DNA of 64,000 nucleotides from Caenorhabditis remanei (GCF_010183535.1 NC_071331.1:20336001-20400000), one strand, 5' to 3'; numbered from the stretch's first letter, positions 44,876 to 55,650 are shown. Numbers and translations: made by a program. The notes: generated by a model not told the origin, from the sequence alone.

Positions 44876-47800
44876 TGACGATTCTAAACAGACATGAAAA
44901 ATGAATTGATTTAAAAAAAAGAATTTCACATTCAAAAAAATTTGAAACTGCAAAATTTTAGTTTGGAACAGATACGGAAATGGGTAAGGCTTCGACATTA
45001 GCACTGCTCTTTTTTAATCTGAAACACCACTAACTTTGAGTGTTTCCAAAATAACTTTTAGTATTAGCACGACACAGCTCTTACAACAGCGCTCTACCGA
45101 AATCAAAGAAAATTTGTGCAAAATTGAGAGGCGCAGAGATAAAGAGACATTTTTCAAGAGGAATATCGATGGAGCGCAGTTGTAAGAACTGTGCCGAGCG
45201 AATAGATAAATGACAAATAACCTACATATATTTTCAGCTCCGATTCTTGAGGAAGTATCAAAAAATAAAGATAAGGAGAATTTCAGAAACTTGAAACAGA
45301 ACATTTTTCAAGTTTTTTTTTTTTTAGAATGTGGAAAACAAGACTTTCAGGAATAAGTAGAATTCAAGTATGTTCATATGACTTTTGCAAGAAGGCTTCA
45401 AATTTGTTCTGTCTCTTGCACAAGCCTTACCAAATATTAGGTTAGATCATTTACGTTACGGTATTTTTGATCATTCACCGATTCGTTGAGGTATTTTGAA
45501 TAAATGGATCCAATAAAAAGAAATGAACAATCTCAAGAAAAATGTTCGAAAGACTTCTGCCTCATCTGAAACAGAAAATATTGCTCTCTTATAACCTTCC
45601 AGTCTGATTTTCTTTACCACCGTAGGTTTCATTTTATCGATTATCAAATCTAAATAACACGATGTGCTTCTGCAACCTATGTGTGAGTTATTTCCTAGTT
45701 AGCATGAAAGATTGTTTAAGCAAAAATGTTAGTGCTTGTAAAAAGATTGTTACACTCTACAACAAATTTCTGTTTCATTTGAAACAGATATTTTTTCACA
45801 ACTCTAATCATACACTCATCGTTTAGCATTCCGTTGGCGGTTTTGAAGAATTCATGGAAAATGAGAAAAACGTGGAGAAGTAAAAATAGCCGGTGAAAAA
45901 ATTGAAATGTTCCAGCAGTTTCCTGAATTCCCTGATCTACTACCACTAGGAAAATTATGAAAATGTTATGTTTCGTTTGAAACAGAAAACAATTTTTGGT
46001 TCTAATTTTTTAGTGATTTCGATTTGTCCCGAATTAAAAAAGTAACCCTCTCCATTCTTCTAGGAAACTACAAAAAGGAAAATGCATTATGTTTAAGAAG
46101 AGAAGGTTGCAGACATCTGTGTTTTCTTCTGTAGATAACATTTCCATGGCAGTTAGGGATTGATGGAAAAATAGAAAAACGTACAAAAAAGAGATACAAA
46201 AAAAAGTCCGCGATAGAATTGAAATGACCAGTCAACTTTGTAGAAGTACTGACTTACTACCACAAAAAACATTATGACAGCTTTCTGTTCCGTTTGAAAC
46301 AGAAAATATTTAATGACTCCTCCATTTAGATAAATGAAAATTAATCCTATCCATTCTTGTAGGAAACTACAAAAGGGAAAATTCATTATGTTCTGAAAGT
46401 TTATTTGAAACCAGTATAGTTTCGAAATGTAGAAAAATATTTCATATCGTCTGAAACATTCAACTATTCTGACGGCTCAGATGCACAAGAATCTACTAAA
46501 TCAATATAGAAATACGAGTGTCTTATTACAACAGAATTCGCTTGAGAAGCAACATTTATTTTCATTTTTAATCGGAGTAAGCAAACCATGAAAATTGCTA
46601 ATATCTATTCAGCAGTTCAAAGATTTCTGTTTCAATGGAAACCAAAAGATACTCACATTTTTTATATTTCAGTAAACTTTCGTTATGTGGTTTTAAATTT
46701 TGCAGTTTTTATGTTTCTTGATAAACCTTAACAACTATCAGATTTGTGAAGTCCCAAACCAGAACCATTACTTCAAGAAAAGTGTTCGAAAAACTTCTGT
46801 TTTATCTGGAACAGAAAATATTGTTGTCTTCTAAACTGTTCTTCCTCATCGTATGTTTTTAATACAGTATTAAATCCAAATCTTCAAAAAAATACCGAAG
46901 CAAAAACGTTACTTTCTACAACAAATTTCTGTTTCACCTGAAACAGATTATTTTTCACAAATCTAATTATACACTAACTATACATCTGTGTTTTCTTCCG
47001 TAGATAACATTTCCATGGCGGTTAGGAGAAGTACTGGAGAAGTTAGGAGAAGTATCACAACAAGAATTATGAAAGCTTTCTGTTTCGTTTAAAACAGAAA
47101 ATATTTTTTGGTTCCAATTTTTTTGATGACTCTTTTATTTCTTTAATTAAAAAATTAATCCTTTCCATTCTTCTAGAAAACTACAAAAGGGAAAATTCAT
47201 TGTGTTGTGAAAGCTACATTAATAACCAGCATAATTTTGAAATGGAGAAAAATATATCATGTCGATTGAAACGTTCAACTATTCTGTCGGCTTAGATGCA
47301 CAAAATCTACAAAATCGGTCAAGAAATTCAAAAGTCTGGACGTTCAACAGAATTTTCTGGAGGAGCAACATTTATTTTTATGTTTAATTGGAGTTAGCAA
47401 ACCATGAAAATTACTGATATCTATTCAGCATTTTCTATCAAACTGGGCAACATTTCAAATTTCTGTTTCAATGGAAACCAAAAGATTCTTACATTTTATA
47501 TATTTTAGTAAGAGTGGTTTAAAATGTTCCGAGTCAGTATTGAAGTTTGTTATGTTTCTTGCTTAAACTTTTAAGGTTAAAAATAACTATCAGATTAGTG
47601 CGGAAACCCAATATATTGCCGAATCACTACTTCAAGAGAAATGTTCGAAAAACTTCTGTTTTATCTGAAACAGAAAATATTATTGTCTTATAAACTGTTC
47701 TTTCTCATCGTATGTTTTTAATACAGTATTAAATCCAAATTAAAAAAAATACCGATGCAAAAAAGTTACTTTCTATGAGAAGTTTCTGTTACATCCGAAA

Positions 47801-48505
47801 CAGATTATTTTTCAAAACTCTAATTATACACTATACTCTTAGTATTTCTTGTAGTTAGCATTTCAAAAAAGTCGGTGCTATAATTGAAATGACCGGTCAA
47901 CTTTGTGTAACTTTCTTGAGATGAAAAGATCTGATTTCAAAACGACAGTTATTTATGCATCGTGAAAAACAGAGATACATGCCAAGTAATGTGAGGGCAA
48001 CCAATTTTTAGGTTTCCGTAAAATTTGCTTCTATTATTTAATAGCGTGTTTATTTGGGTAAAAGTCTTGTGACGGGAACTTGAAAAAATAATCATCCGTT
48101 CAAAAATGTAATGGCAACTGAATGGCAACTGAAAAACTTTTAAATTTTCTGATTCATTTGAAACGGCAAGTGTTTTTAATTTTAAACGTTTATTAGGGCG
48201 CTTGGGTGAAAGTAAATGCAGAGATCGTTATTTCTTGTATTGAAGGAATAATAAACTGATTATAAGTTATGGTGAAAAATTTAAACTAGGATGGTTTTGT
48301 CAAACTAGGGGGTCCAGGTGGAGCATCATCAACATTCTCCGTTTTATTTACAATCTATACCACTCTGGACAGGATAGCAGTCTTTTCATGTTCTGGAGTT
48401 CTCTAAGTGGAATTTTTTTAGTGCTTCAGAAAATTTTTGAAAAATATTTTGTTTCATCTGAAACAGAAATCTTTTTTACTGTATCAGATACTATTCCAGG
48501 TAGAG
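44876..48505. repeat. Array of diverged repeated blocks with paired Ruby motifs
   Basis: Apart from the MITE at 45063-45205, this interval is made of diverged copies of the 41-42.6-kb blocks. Examples: TCCATTCTT(C/G)TAGGAAACTAC-type sequence at 46046 and 46350; GATTTCTGTTTCAATGGAAA at 41469, 46623 and 47459. No splice-consistent gene was found. Confidence 0.6.
45063..45205. mobile_element. MITE of the CAACCGCGCTCTACC family, best-preserved copy
   Basis: The left end reads TTAGCACGACACAGCTCTTA then CAACAGCGCTCTACCG. The middle carries AATTGAGAGGCGCAGAG and ACATTTTTCAAGAGG. The right end is GATGGAGCGCAGTTGTAAG then AACTGTGCCGAGCGAA. Nearly complete inverted ends, about 143 bp. Confidence 0.75.
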
Positions 48506-48646
48506 TTATAGGTTTTCAGTCTTGAATCATTATTTTTATCTGTTTTAATTGAATTCTTTCTCCCGACAACCAGATGTTAATTTAAGTGTGCCGGTCTATT
48601 AGAGTATAGATCTTTTTGGTGACATGAACTGTAGGAGAATAAGGAA
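48506..48646. mobile_element. One-sided MITE copy just upstream of the cecropin-like gene
   Basis: Matches the left arm and centre of the MITE at 42838-43041 (TTATAGGTTTTCAGTCTTGA, TCTGTTTTAATTGAATTCTT, CCAGATGTTAATTTAAGTGT, AACTGTAGGAGAATAA). Homology ends about 150 bp before the start codon, where TGATAA begins. The proximal promoter of the peptide gene therefore abuts transposon-derived DNA. Confidence 0.7.
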
Positions 48647-48649
48647 GTA

Positions 48650-48655
48650 TGATAA
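48650..48655 (+). promoter_or_regulatory. TGATAA GATA-factor site
   Basis: TGATAA about 148 bp upstream of the peptide start codon matches the core bound by intestinal GATA factors such as ELT-2, which control many nematode gut immune genes. A second GATA (GGATAA) is near 48706. Single short motifs are weak evidence. Confidence 0.4.
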
Positions 48656-48747
48656 AAGAGATATGAGAAACCGTAAATATTTGAAACGGAAAAACAATCA
48701 GAGCGTGGATAAATATTCTAGGTAAATAAACACTTAGGGTCAGGGAG

Positions 48748-48756
48748 TATAAAAAA
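48748..48756 (+). promoter_or_regulatory. TATA box of the cecropin-like gene
   Basis: TATAAAAAA 50 bp upstream of the ATG would place transcription initiation at about 48775-48785, leaving a short 5' leader. No trans-splice acceptor (TTTCAG) is seen between it and the ATG. Confidence 0.5.
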
Positions 48757-48797
48757 ATGGACAATGGGGAACAGAAAAAAAACCAGTTTGGATCGAA

Positions 48798-49064
48798 ATG
48801 AAAGTACAAATAATATTCATTCACCTAATTCTGTCTGTTCTTCTCATTTCTACTGTAATGGCTCAGGTATATTGACAAACTTTAAAAGAATAAACCTAGC
48901 GGTAGAGCGCACTTGCATAGCCTACTTTAATCCTCTGTGTGTTTCAGCCAATCGAGCATCATCGTGTCAAACGTGGATTTTTCAAGAAACTGGGAAAGGA
49001 TATTGGAAGGATTTTCAGACAACTCGGAAATGTGAACACCTCTGTTCAACTAAATGGACGTTGA
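48798..49064 (+). CDS. Cecropin-like secreted antimicrobial peptide precursor
   Basis: Two exons, 48798-48866 and 48948-49064, joined in phase 0 at CAG|gtatat...tttcag|CCA, encode 61 residues. Residues 1-22 (MKVQIIFIHLILSVLL... ending VMA) are a classical signal peptide. Residues 23-32 are a propeptide ending RVKR, a furin/kex-type site. The mature 29-mer starts GFFKKLGKDIGRIFRQLG and ends LNGR. Trimming Arg and using Gly for amidation would give an amidated C-terminus. The N-terminal G-[aromatic]-x-KK-x-GK-x-I pattern, positive charge (three Lys and two or three Arg against one Asp) and amphipathic spacing match cecropins of insects and Ascaris. The role would be disruption of bacterial membranes after secretion; this is inferred, and a neuropeptide-like precursor is the alternative. 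AATAAA follows at 49095. No paralogue was seen in the window. Confidence 0.75.
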
Positions 49065-50508
49065 TTTTTTAAATAATTCATATACCAGTGGAAGAATAAA
49101 TGACTGATTGAATTTTGCTCCATATGCTAATGATTCTCTGAAACTGAAAACTAGAGTTCATCATAAAGAATACTGCTACAATTATAAAGTTTTAAAAGCA
49201 AAATTTATTCCAGGAACTTCTTGTCTAAAACCTTGTAATGATAATAATAGGGAAGAAATGTCACGTTTCAAGGATGATGTGATTGCTGAAAAGAGGGATA
49301 CCTGGGAAGTTAGGTTCGTTTTGAAAAATTATATACAATTAAAGGCATGGACCGTCTAGGGTTTATTCTTAAAAATATTCGGAGGATAAAAACGGAGGGG
49401 CAGATTTGAATAGCTTTAGGTAAGATATAAGCACGTCACGCTTCTTACAACCGCGCTCTACCGTTTCAAGGGCATTTGTAAGAACTCTGCCGAGCAAACA
49501 TTCCAAAAACATTTACAGCTCAAAATTCGGAAAATTTTTTCCCTAAATTGAAAAAAATAGGGTCACCGAAAAAATAGGCACCTGGCCAATTTTCTGATAG
49601 TAAGCCAAATGATAAAAGTGAACGGGGAAAAAATACTATTGCTGGTCTAGAAAACTGACGAAAAATCTCAGCCAGTACTTACAATTTTAGAATTTTGTTT
49701 AGCGTTTTGAGATGTTTATTGAGTATCGAAATAATACTTTTCTTTAAAAGAAAAAGAAAAATATGTCAATGAATCACTGCCAAGCTCTGGCAAATTACTA
49801 TTTTTTAGAAACAGTAAGGGTTCAAAACACCCACAACTCTCTTCAGATTACACTTCACACTTTGTACATTTAATCCAAATCCTTCTTCCTCTTGCCAACT
49901 AAAAAGTAATATAAATGTTATCCGTCTTTGACGCAGTCATTTTAAAAGAATGTGACATTTGAATACATTCTTTATCCGTGTTGGCTTATCCAAAGATTTG
50001 ACCAATTTAATGTAGTTCCACGCGAACAAATCCGCAGATTTGGAGAGAGATCTTACGAAAATAAATGTAGTTATGGGAGTCTTTTAGATTTAATTTGGGA
50101 AAAGCGGGAGAGGGAATTGGTGAGTAATTTAGTTTTTGAACTTGAAGGGCCGGAGATGTTTTATCGGGATGCCAGAAAACAAGAAGCGTCTCCTCTTAAC
50201 TTTTAACGACTAAAGAGGGACTAATGAGCAGATGTTGAGAAAGAAGTACTACACTACAATTTTTGTTGTTTGCGGTTTGTTTAAAAAGGGAATAGAGTAG
50301 TGGGTCCGAAAAGAAATTCAGGGAACTTTTGGAAAAATAGCAAACGAAATTACTATAAAAAATTCGAACCAACATTTTATTTATATCCGTGACCTTCCCT
50401 TCCTCTTCAAGAAGTTGAGGGCAGCCTTCTTCATTTCCCACGAAAGTAATCATTACCTGTGAATTCGACAATCGAAATACGACGAATCGACTTGCGGAGG
50501 ATAGCAAA
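49065..50508. other. Intergenic region before WSN gene 1
   Basis: Holds the deleted MITE at 49427-49497. A coding-like plus frame at 49952-50206 (with PREQIRRFGERSYENKCSYG) has no splice or family support. From about 50395 to the ATG at 50509 the sequence is highly similar to 59405-59501 upstream of WSN gene 2 (TTCTTCATTTCCCAC, GTGAATTCGACAATCGAAAT, GGAGGATAGCAAAATG). This probably marks the common promoter and 5' leader. Confidence 0.55.
49427..49497. mobile_element. Internally deleted CAACCGCGCTCTACC-family MITE
   Basis: Only about 71 bp: the ends AAGCACGTCACGCTTCTTAC / CAACCGCGCTCTACCG and CATTTGTAAGAACTCTGCCG remain, joined by TTTCAAGGG. The central 70 bp of the family are gone. Confidence 0.65.
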
Positions 50509-53308
50509 ATGCATCATCTGAATCCGTTTTTATGGATAACAATATGCATTGTTGTAAGTAATGGTAAGTGAATTCAGGAGGAAGAGGTTGAGTTGAAAAT
50601 TTCAGGTCTTCTCGACAAGCAAGTTGATCCCGACTCTCGAGATCCCTCGTCTTCCGGATACGGTGAGTTGGATTATCCCTTATCCAAAATTTTACTATTT
50701 TTCAGATCAAAATCTGAAAGTCGACTTTTCCAATTCTCTAAGTTTCCCCGAATATCTTCGTAATGCGAGAAACGGTATGGTGTTTTGATCTACTTTTCCA
50801 GACTAATCCTTTATATTTCAGCAAACGACAAGTCAACCGAATACCTAAATCACATCACTTCCATCGCCCACATCACCAATGGAATCGCTCTCCAGAATGG
50901 GTTGATGAATGGAAATGTTCCAATCGATGGAGTGATTGAAGAACTTCTCAATTTTGGCACCGTCAAACTGTCCTCCGTCATACAATTCAAAACGGATAGA
51001 ATCAAAAATTTCGTAGCCAAGTTGAAGGGTGTTTCTGGAAAATTCGATGGCTCGGCGGCTGAACTGGAGAAACAAGCATTGAAGTGGAATAAGTGGTACA
51101 ATAAATACTTGTCTGTCAAGGATGTCACGTTCGATAAGATCCCGAGAAGTTCGGAGTACTTTGTTGGTGCAAAAACCATCAATTCTTCAACAATTCTGGA
51201 AAATGTTAATAAGCTAAGAGAAGATATTAGGAATATGGCATATGATATAGTAATGATTGAGAACAATATGCAAAAGAAGTTTGAAGGATACACTATCAGT
51301 TACCTTTCAATTGCTTTTAAATACGTTCACGTTAAAGCACAGGGATTGCCCAAAACAATCGATGCAATTGAAGTGGAAATTAAAAATAAACTGTCACAAA
51401 GTCTATTGAAAGAAGGTCATGTGATATTTGAATCACTGGAATCGATGCTAAAAGTGATAAAAAGCAGGAAAGTGATTGTACAGAGTACTGATGCATTGAT
51501 TACAACCATAAAAAACAATGTCGAGATAGCTGTTGGTTTGGCAAAGGATTCGACTGCAGCTGATACTGATATATCTCTAATCACCGAGTTAATGAAGAGC
51601 CAAAATGAGAGAAAAACTAAAAAACACACGATTGGATTTCCAAATGGCGCCTCTGATATGAAACAATTGAAAAGGGATGCTGTTGATTCATGGATTGCGA
51701 AGATTCTGAATCTGGATGTGACCCGATTGAATGCATTATGGGATAGTTTATTCCCCCTATTCCAAATTAATGAGAAGTTGGATGGACTGGATGGGAACAT
51801 GAGATCAATTGTGTCCGATAACTCATATGAATCACTGCTAAAACTCCAAGAGATCCAGAAAGTACTCGCAGCAGTATCTGACGAATCAATCGTATCCATT
51901 GATGTACTAAAAGTTTACGACACATGCTTTAATATACCAAGACCCGACGACACAGATTTCAAAATAAGTGAAGATTTTATTGCGAATGTACATTTATTGA
52001 CGAACAAATTAATTGATATAGAATCATTGATTCATGTTTTGAAGGATGATACATTGAAACAAGAAGTTGATGAATACTTGAAATCTCTTGGTTTCACGAA
52101 CATTGTCGACGACACAACAGTTAAGAAAGAGCTACCAGAGGCCGTAAAAAGATACAATGGCGGAAATAATTTGGATAAAATCAAGAAACGCGTCAACGAT
52201 TTAATCGCCAAAATTGATGATATTGGTTTAGCAGCTCTTCAATCAAAACTGTCAAATATGGCAAATCACAGTGTGAAAATTATTGATCAACTATTCAATG
52301 ATGACTTAATTAGACTTGGAGGAATACATGATTGTCTTAAAGACTGCCTAGCTAGTTCTGACAATCATCGAAGGCAATTCTAGCTATCCATATGCTGCAA
52401 GATTTGAAAATGTCAGATATCGATAATGTGACAACACTTGCAACAGCCATTTCTGATCTCTCGGAAAGCTTAATTGGTATCAAATCAATTCCTGATGACA
52501 TGAATAAAATTGCCAAGAATGTGACAGTTGATGTTAACAAATTGGATAATTCAATGGCCAAATCGAGAGCAGTTGGACAGTCAGTGGTTTCCCTTAAACA
52601 AGTGTATGAATTGAAACAACTGAAAATAGAAATTGCTCATCTTAAAAGTCTGAGGGATACTGTTGAAGTGGAAATTCGAAATGTTGCGAGCTTAAAAGAG
52701 AAGGTGGTAATCAGGAATGAATGGGGTGATCATAAGAAGGATATCTATGAACTCGAGAACTTTTTAGCTGAAATCGAGTCATTTGATGCAGAATTAGATG
52801 TGACGTAGGCTAAAACAATGGAAGAATATGGGAATCCTTTGAAAGAATTGGTTACTTTCAGTGATGTCAAAATTGATTTCTATAAAAAGGCGAACGCTCT
52901 GAGATCTCTCATCAATCAACCGACAATCAATTCAAATGTCACATCAGATCTGGAAAATGCCAAAGAGACACTCGAGAAATTGTCAAGACTAGATCTGTTA
53001 TTCTCGAAATACAGAACCAAGTATAGCAGAGTTCCGAGTGATTTACGAGGACTTCACGAGTTTTTGGTTCAATTCTTGACACCTGAAGCAGTGAATACAG
53101 TAATCAGTGGAAATAATGACAAGTGAGTTTTGTCAAATTTCAGCAAAATCTAATTATGAACTTTCAGGTATTATTACGTTGCTATCGGCATAATCTTCTT
53201 TGCTCTTTTCGTCGCTGTTGTTGTGCTTGTTCTGCTTTACTGCAACCTACTTTGCTTCAAAAATCGGAGCCTATGCTCAGTTGTCGACATGGATGCAGAT
53301 GATAAAAC

Positions 53309-53685
53309 CATACTTGTCAACGGGCCGAAACGGGCCGACACGGGCCGGCTCGTAACTCGCGTCAAAATGAATATTATGAGCTGAAAAATATACCAAAATG
53401 TAGATCTCGACGAGTTCTATGCCCGTGACCTACTACGGGCCGGATGGCTATTCGTTAATGTGCCGCGGGCCGGGAAAAAGTGCCAAAAAATGCGAAAATG
53501 GCCAAAAAAGCCATTCTAGCCCGGCCCGCGGCATATTAACGAATAGACATCCGGCCCGTAGTAGGTCACGGGCATAGAACTCGTCGAGATCTACATTTTG
53601 GTATATTTTTCAGCTCATAATATTCATTTTGACGCGAGTTACGCGCCGGCCCGTGTCGGCCCGTTTCGGCCCGTTGACAAGTATG
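53309..53685. mobile_element. Full-length GGCCCG palindromic hAT-type MITE in an exon
   Basis: Perfect inverted ends CATACTTGTCAACGGGCCG / CGGCCCGTTGACAAGTATG, with an 8-bp duplication GATAAAAC at 53301-53308 and 53686-53693. Arms are almost fully palindromic around a centre near 53497. The surrounding exon reads in one frame on either side once the element and one duplication are disregarded, so it entered a previously open exon. The insertion adds 385 bp, which is not a multiple of three, and brings stops. Confidence 0.9.
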
Positions 53686-54052
53686 GATAAAACTGTTGAA
53701 CCATTGACGGAAGATCTGATTGTGATCATGATATGCAAGCACATATTGCTTACTCATTTGCAATTTTTTGAGTTATGGGCGGAACTTGTGAGAACGGTTA
53801 TTAACGAGAATAGAAGTGAGAATAGACGTTTCCCATATGTTAGTCTGGGTCATAGAAAGTATTGGTGAGTTTAGACAGATAGAGAAATTCAATTTGAATT
53901 GGATTATTTTCAGGAGTTTTGAAATAAAACTGAATCCGGGGACGGCAGCCCAATCCATCAGAATGCATGCGAATGTTTTTATGACTCGGTTGAGGAACAT
54001 ATTCACAGTTGCTCAGGTATGTAGTTTGGAAGTATTCGAGATACATATGCAC

Positions 54053-54428
54053 CAGAGTTGTACGGAATGACATTTTTCGATTTCCGGAATCCGGAATCCG
54101 GAACCGGAATGAGATCTTACATTTTCCGGAATACGGAATCCGGAATCGGAATCAAATTTTCGGAATCCGGAATCCGGAATGATTCGATAAATTTGCACGG
54201 CCAAGTCATTTTTCGAGTATTTTTAATGATAAATAAAGTATAAAACTACTTTTGATGATCAAAATCGAAAAAAAGTATTATAGTTGTCTTTTAAACTCAA
54301 AAAAAATTTTAAATTTCAACTTCTGGATTCTGGAAAAAGGAAACTCAAAAAACCAGAATCCGGAATCCGGAACCGGAATGCCGAAAAAAAAACCCGGAAT
54401 TCCGTAATCCGGATTCCGGACAACTCTG
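54053..54428. mobile_element. hAT-type MITE made of CCGGAAT repeats, in an intron
   Basis: Ends CAGAGTTGTACGGAATG and, inverted, CAGAGTTGTCCGGAATCC. Flanked by a perfect 8-bp duplication ATATGCAC (54045-54052, 54429-54436). Both subterminal regions are arrays of GGAATCC / GGAACC; the middle is AT-rich. It sits in the 646-bp intron 54017-54662 of the disrupted phosphatase gene. Confidence 0.85.
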
Positions 54429-55503
54429 ATATGCACTGTTCAAATTTAACCCCGGCACGGCGGTAGTTCGTTAGTGTAAACTTGTGACTGGCTGGATGAC
54501 TCGCCCGTTTAGCATCTCCACAGTTTCATCCTTTTTATTAAAGCGAAAAACTATCATTTCTATACCTAATGTTAGACTTCGCCCACAAGTTGTTATCAGT
54601 GCGCGCCGAATAGATTCTGCTAGTAATCCTAACCATAACTGAATAAATTTCTCAATTTCCAGGGACCAATGAATGCATCCGATTCTCATGATGACACTCG
54701 TATCGATTTCCTCTCATTGATTATCAAGGACGAGTCGGAATACGCAGTGATGATTGGACAAGCTCAATCAGCAGATGGTCCGAAGAACCCCAACCTGTGT
54801 GCCGCCTATTTCAGTCAAGGTCCAGGTGGATCTTTGAAAATTGGTCCGTTTACTGTGGAGACACTGGACGAGGCACCATTTATGTGCCAGGGAACAGTCC
54901 AGATTGATGTGACTTTGCGGACTCTGAAGATTACGGACAAAAGAAAGAAGAAGAAGGTCTCTCGGACAATCAAACACTTCCATATGCCTACTTGGAATGA
55001 TGAGGATATTCCGCCGTTTGGATATGAGACATGTTATCAGGTTATGCAGACAATTATTAAGTCAAAAGTGAGTATATGTCATCTGTTTTCAGTCTGAAAA
55101 TATATTGATTATATTTCAGAAGCCCATCCTGGTCCACAACACAAAAGGAGTTGGCAGTGCGATGGCTTTTGTGGGACTGGAATACACTTCGAGAATGATG
55201 GAATACCATGAGGAGTACACGTACAAGGACGCATTCGGAAAACTGATTGAAAAACGTTATTGCTCGTTCCAAAATGTTCGCCAAATCGGATGGATGCACG
55301 TGGGATCTGTGTACTTCACCACCCGCAACTACGACCTGGATCCTTATATGTACGAACAAATGCAGAAGACGTTCTCTGAAATGATTGAGACAGGAACTGG
55401 ACTCCCGGCAGATCAAGATGGAATCAAATGGATGAATTGAATGGAAGTAGTCGGATATGTGTAAAAAATTATTTAATCTGAATGTTTTCCTGGGAACTTT
55501 TTG

Positions 55504-55509
55504 AATAAA
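55504..55509 (+). terminator. Polyadenylation signal of WSN gene 1
   Basis: AATAAA 64 bp after the phosphatase stop codon, the usual nematode distance. Confidence 0.6.
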
Positions 55510-55650
55510 GAGCTTGATTATTGTATATCTTCTGTAAAAATGGGATAAGAGATTTTCTTCACTAGCCAGAAAAACTTTCAATATTGACATGGCAAGTTTC
55601 TTACAACCGTGCTAATGTGTGCGAAATTGAGAGGCTTACTGTCGAAAAAA

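Larger units (their letters stand above)
38505..48466. promoter_or_regulatory. Ruby-motif field 7, with inverted pairs
   Basis: Minus cores at 38505, 38748, 41235, 42122, 42538, 43365, 44169, 44530, 45292, 45567, 45780, 45978, 46295, 46939, 47666 and 48459; plus cores at 41473, 41800, 42112, 43242, 43701, 44036, 45770, 46627, 46929 and 47463. At 42112/42122, 45770/45780 and 46929/46939 a plus and a minus core sit two bases apart as one 18-bp inverted repeat. Degenerate versions of the same hairpin occur near 38490, 41660, 46285, 47083 and 47790. The interval 38.9-40.9 kb (inserted element) has none. Confidence 0.8.
50509..55440 (+). pseudogene. WSN-domain receptor-type tyrosine phosphatase paralogue 1, disrupted
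   Basis: Exons by homology to gene 2 and GT-AG sites: 50509-50563, 50606-50662, 50706-50774, 50822-53122, 53168-53864 (with a 377-bp insertion), 53914-54016, 54663-55067 and 55120-55440; AATAAA at 55504. Design: signal peptide (MHHLNPFLWITICIVV...), WSN domain (NHITSIAHITNGIALQNG...), long Lys/Asp-rich helical ectodomain, TM helix (VAIGIIFFALFVAVVVLVLL, from 53180), cytoplasmic PTP-like domain. Breaks: a 1-base loss near 52360 leading to TAG at 52381; an in-frame TAG at 52806; the palindromic MITE at 53309-53685 within an exon. The PTP domain keeps the N-terminal HANVFMTRLRNIF and VAQGPM region, but the P-loop reads HNTKGVGSA instead of HCxxGxxR, so catalytic Cys and Arg are absent. The first open segment still encodes 580 residues, so a truncated secreted WSN protein is possible. 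Confidence 0.8.

Noticed and set aside
53566..53868. Frames crossing 53309-53868 on both strands
   Set aside because: They read through the palindromic MITE; the true coding frame is interrupted by it.
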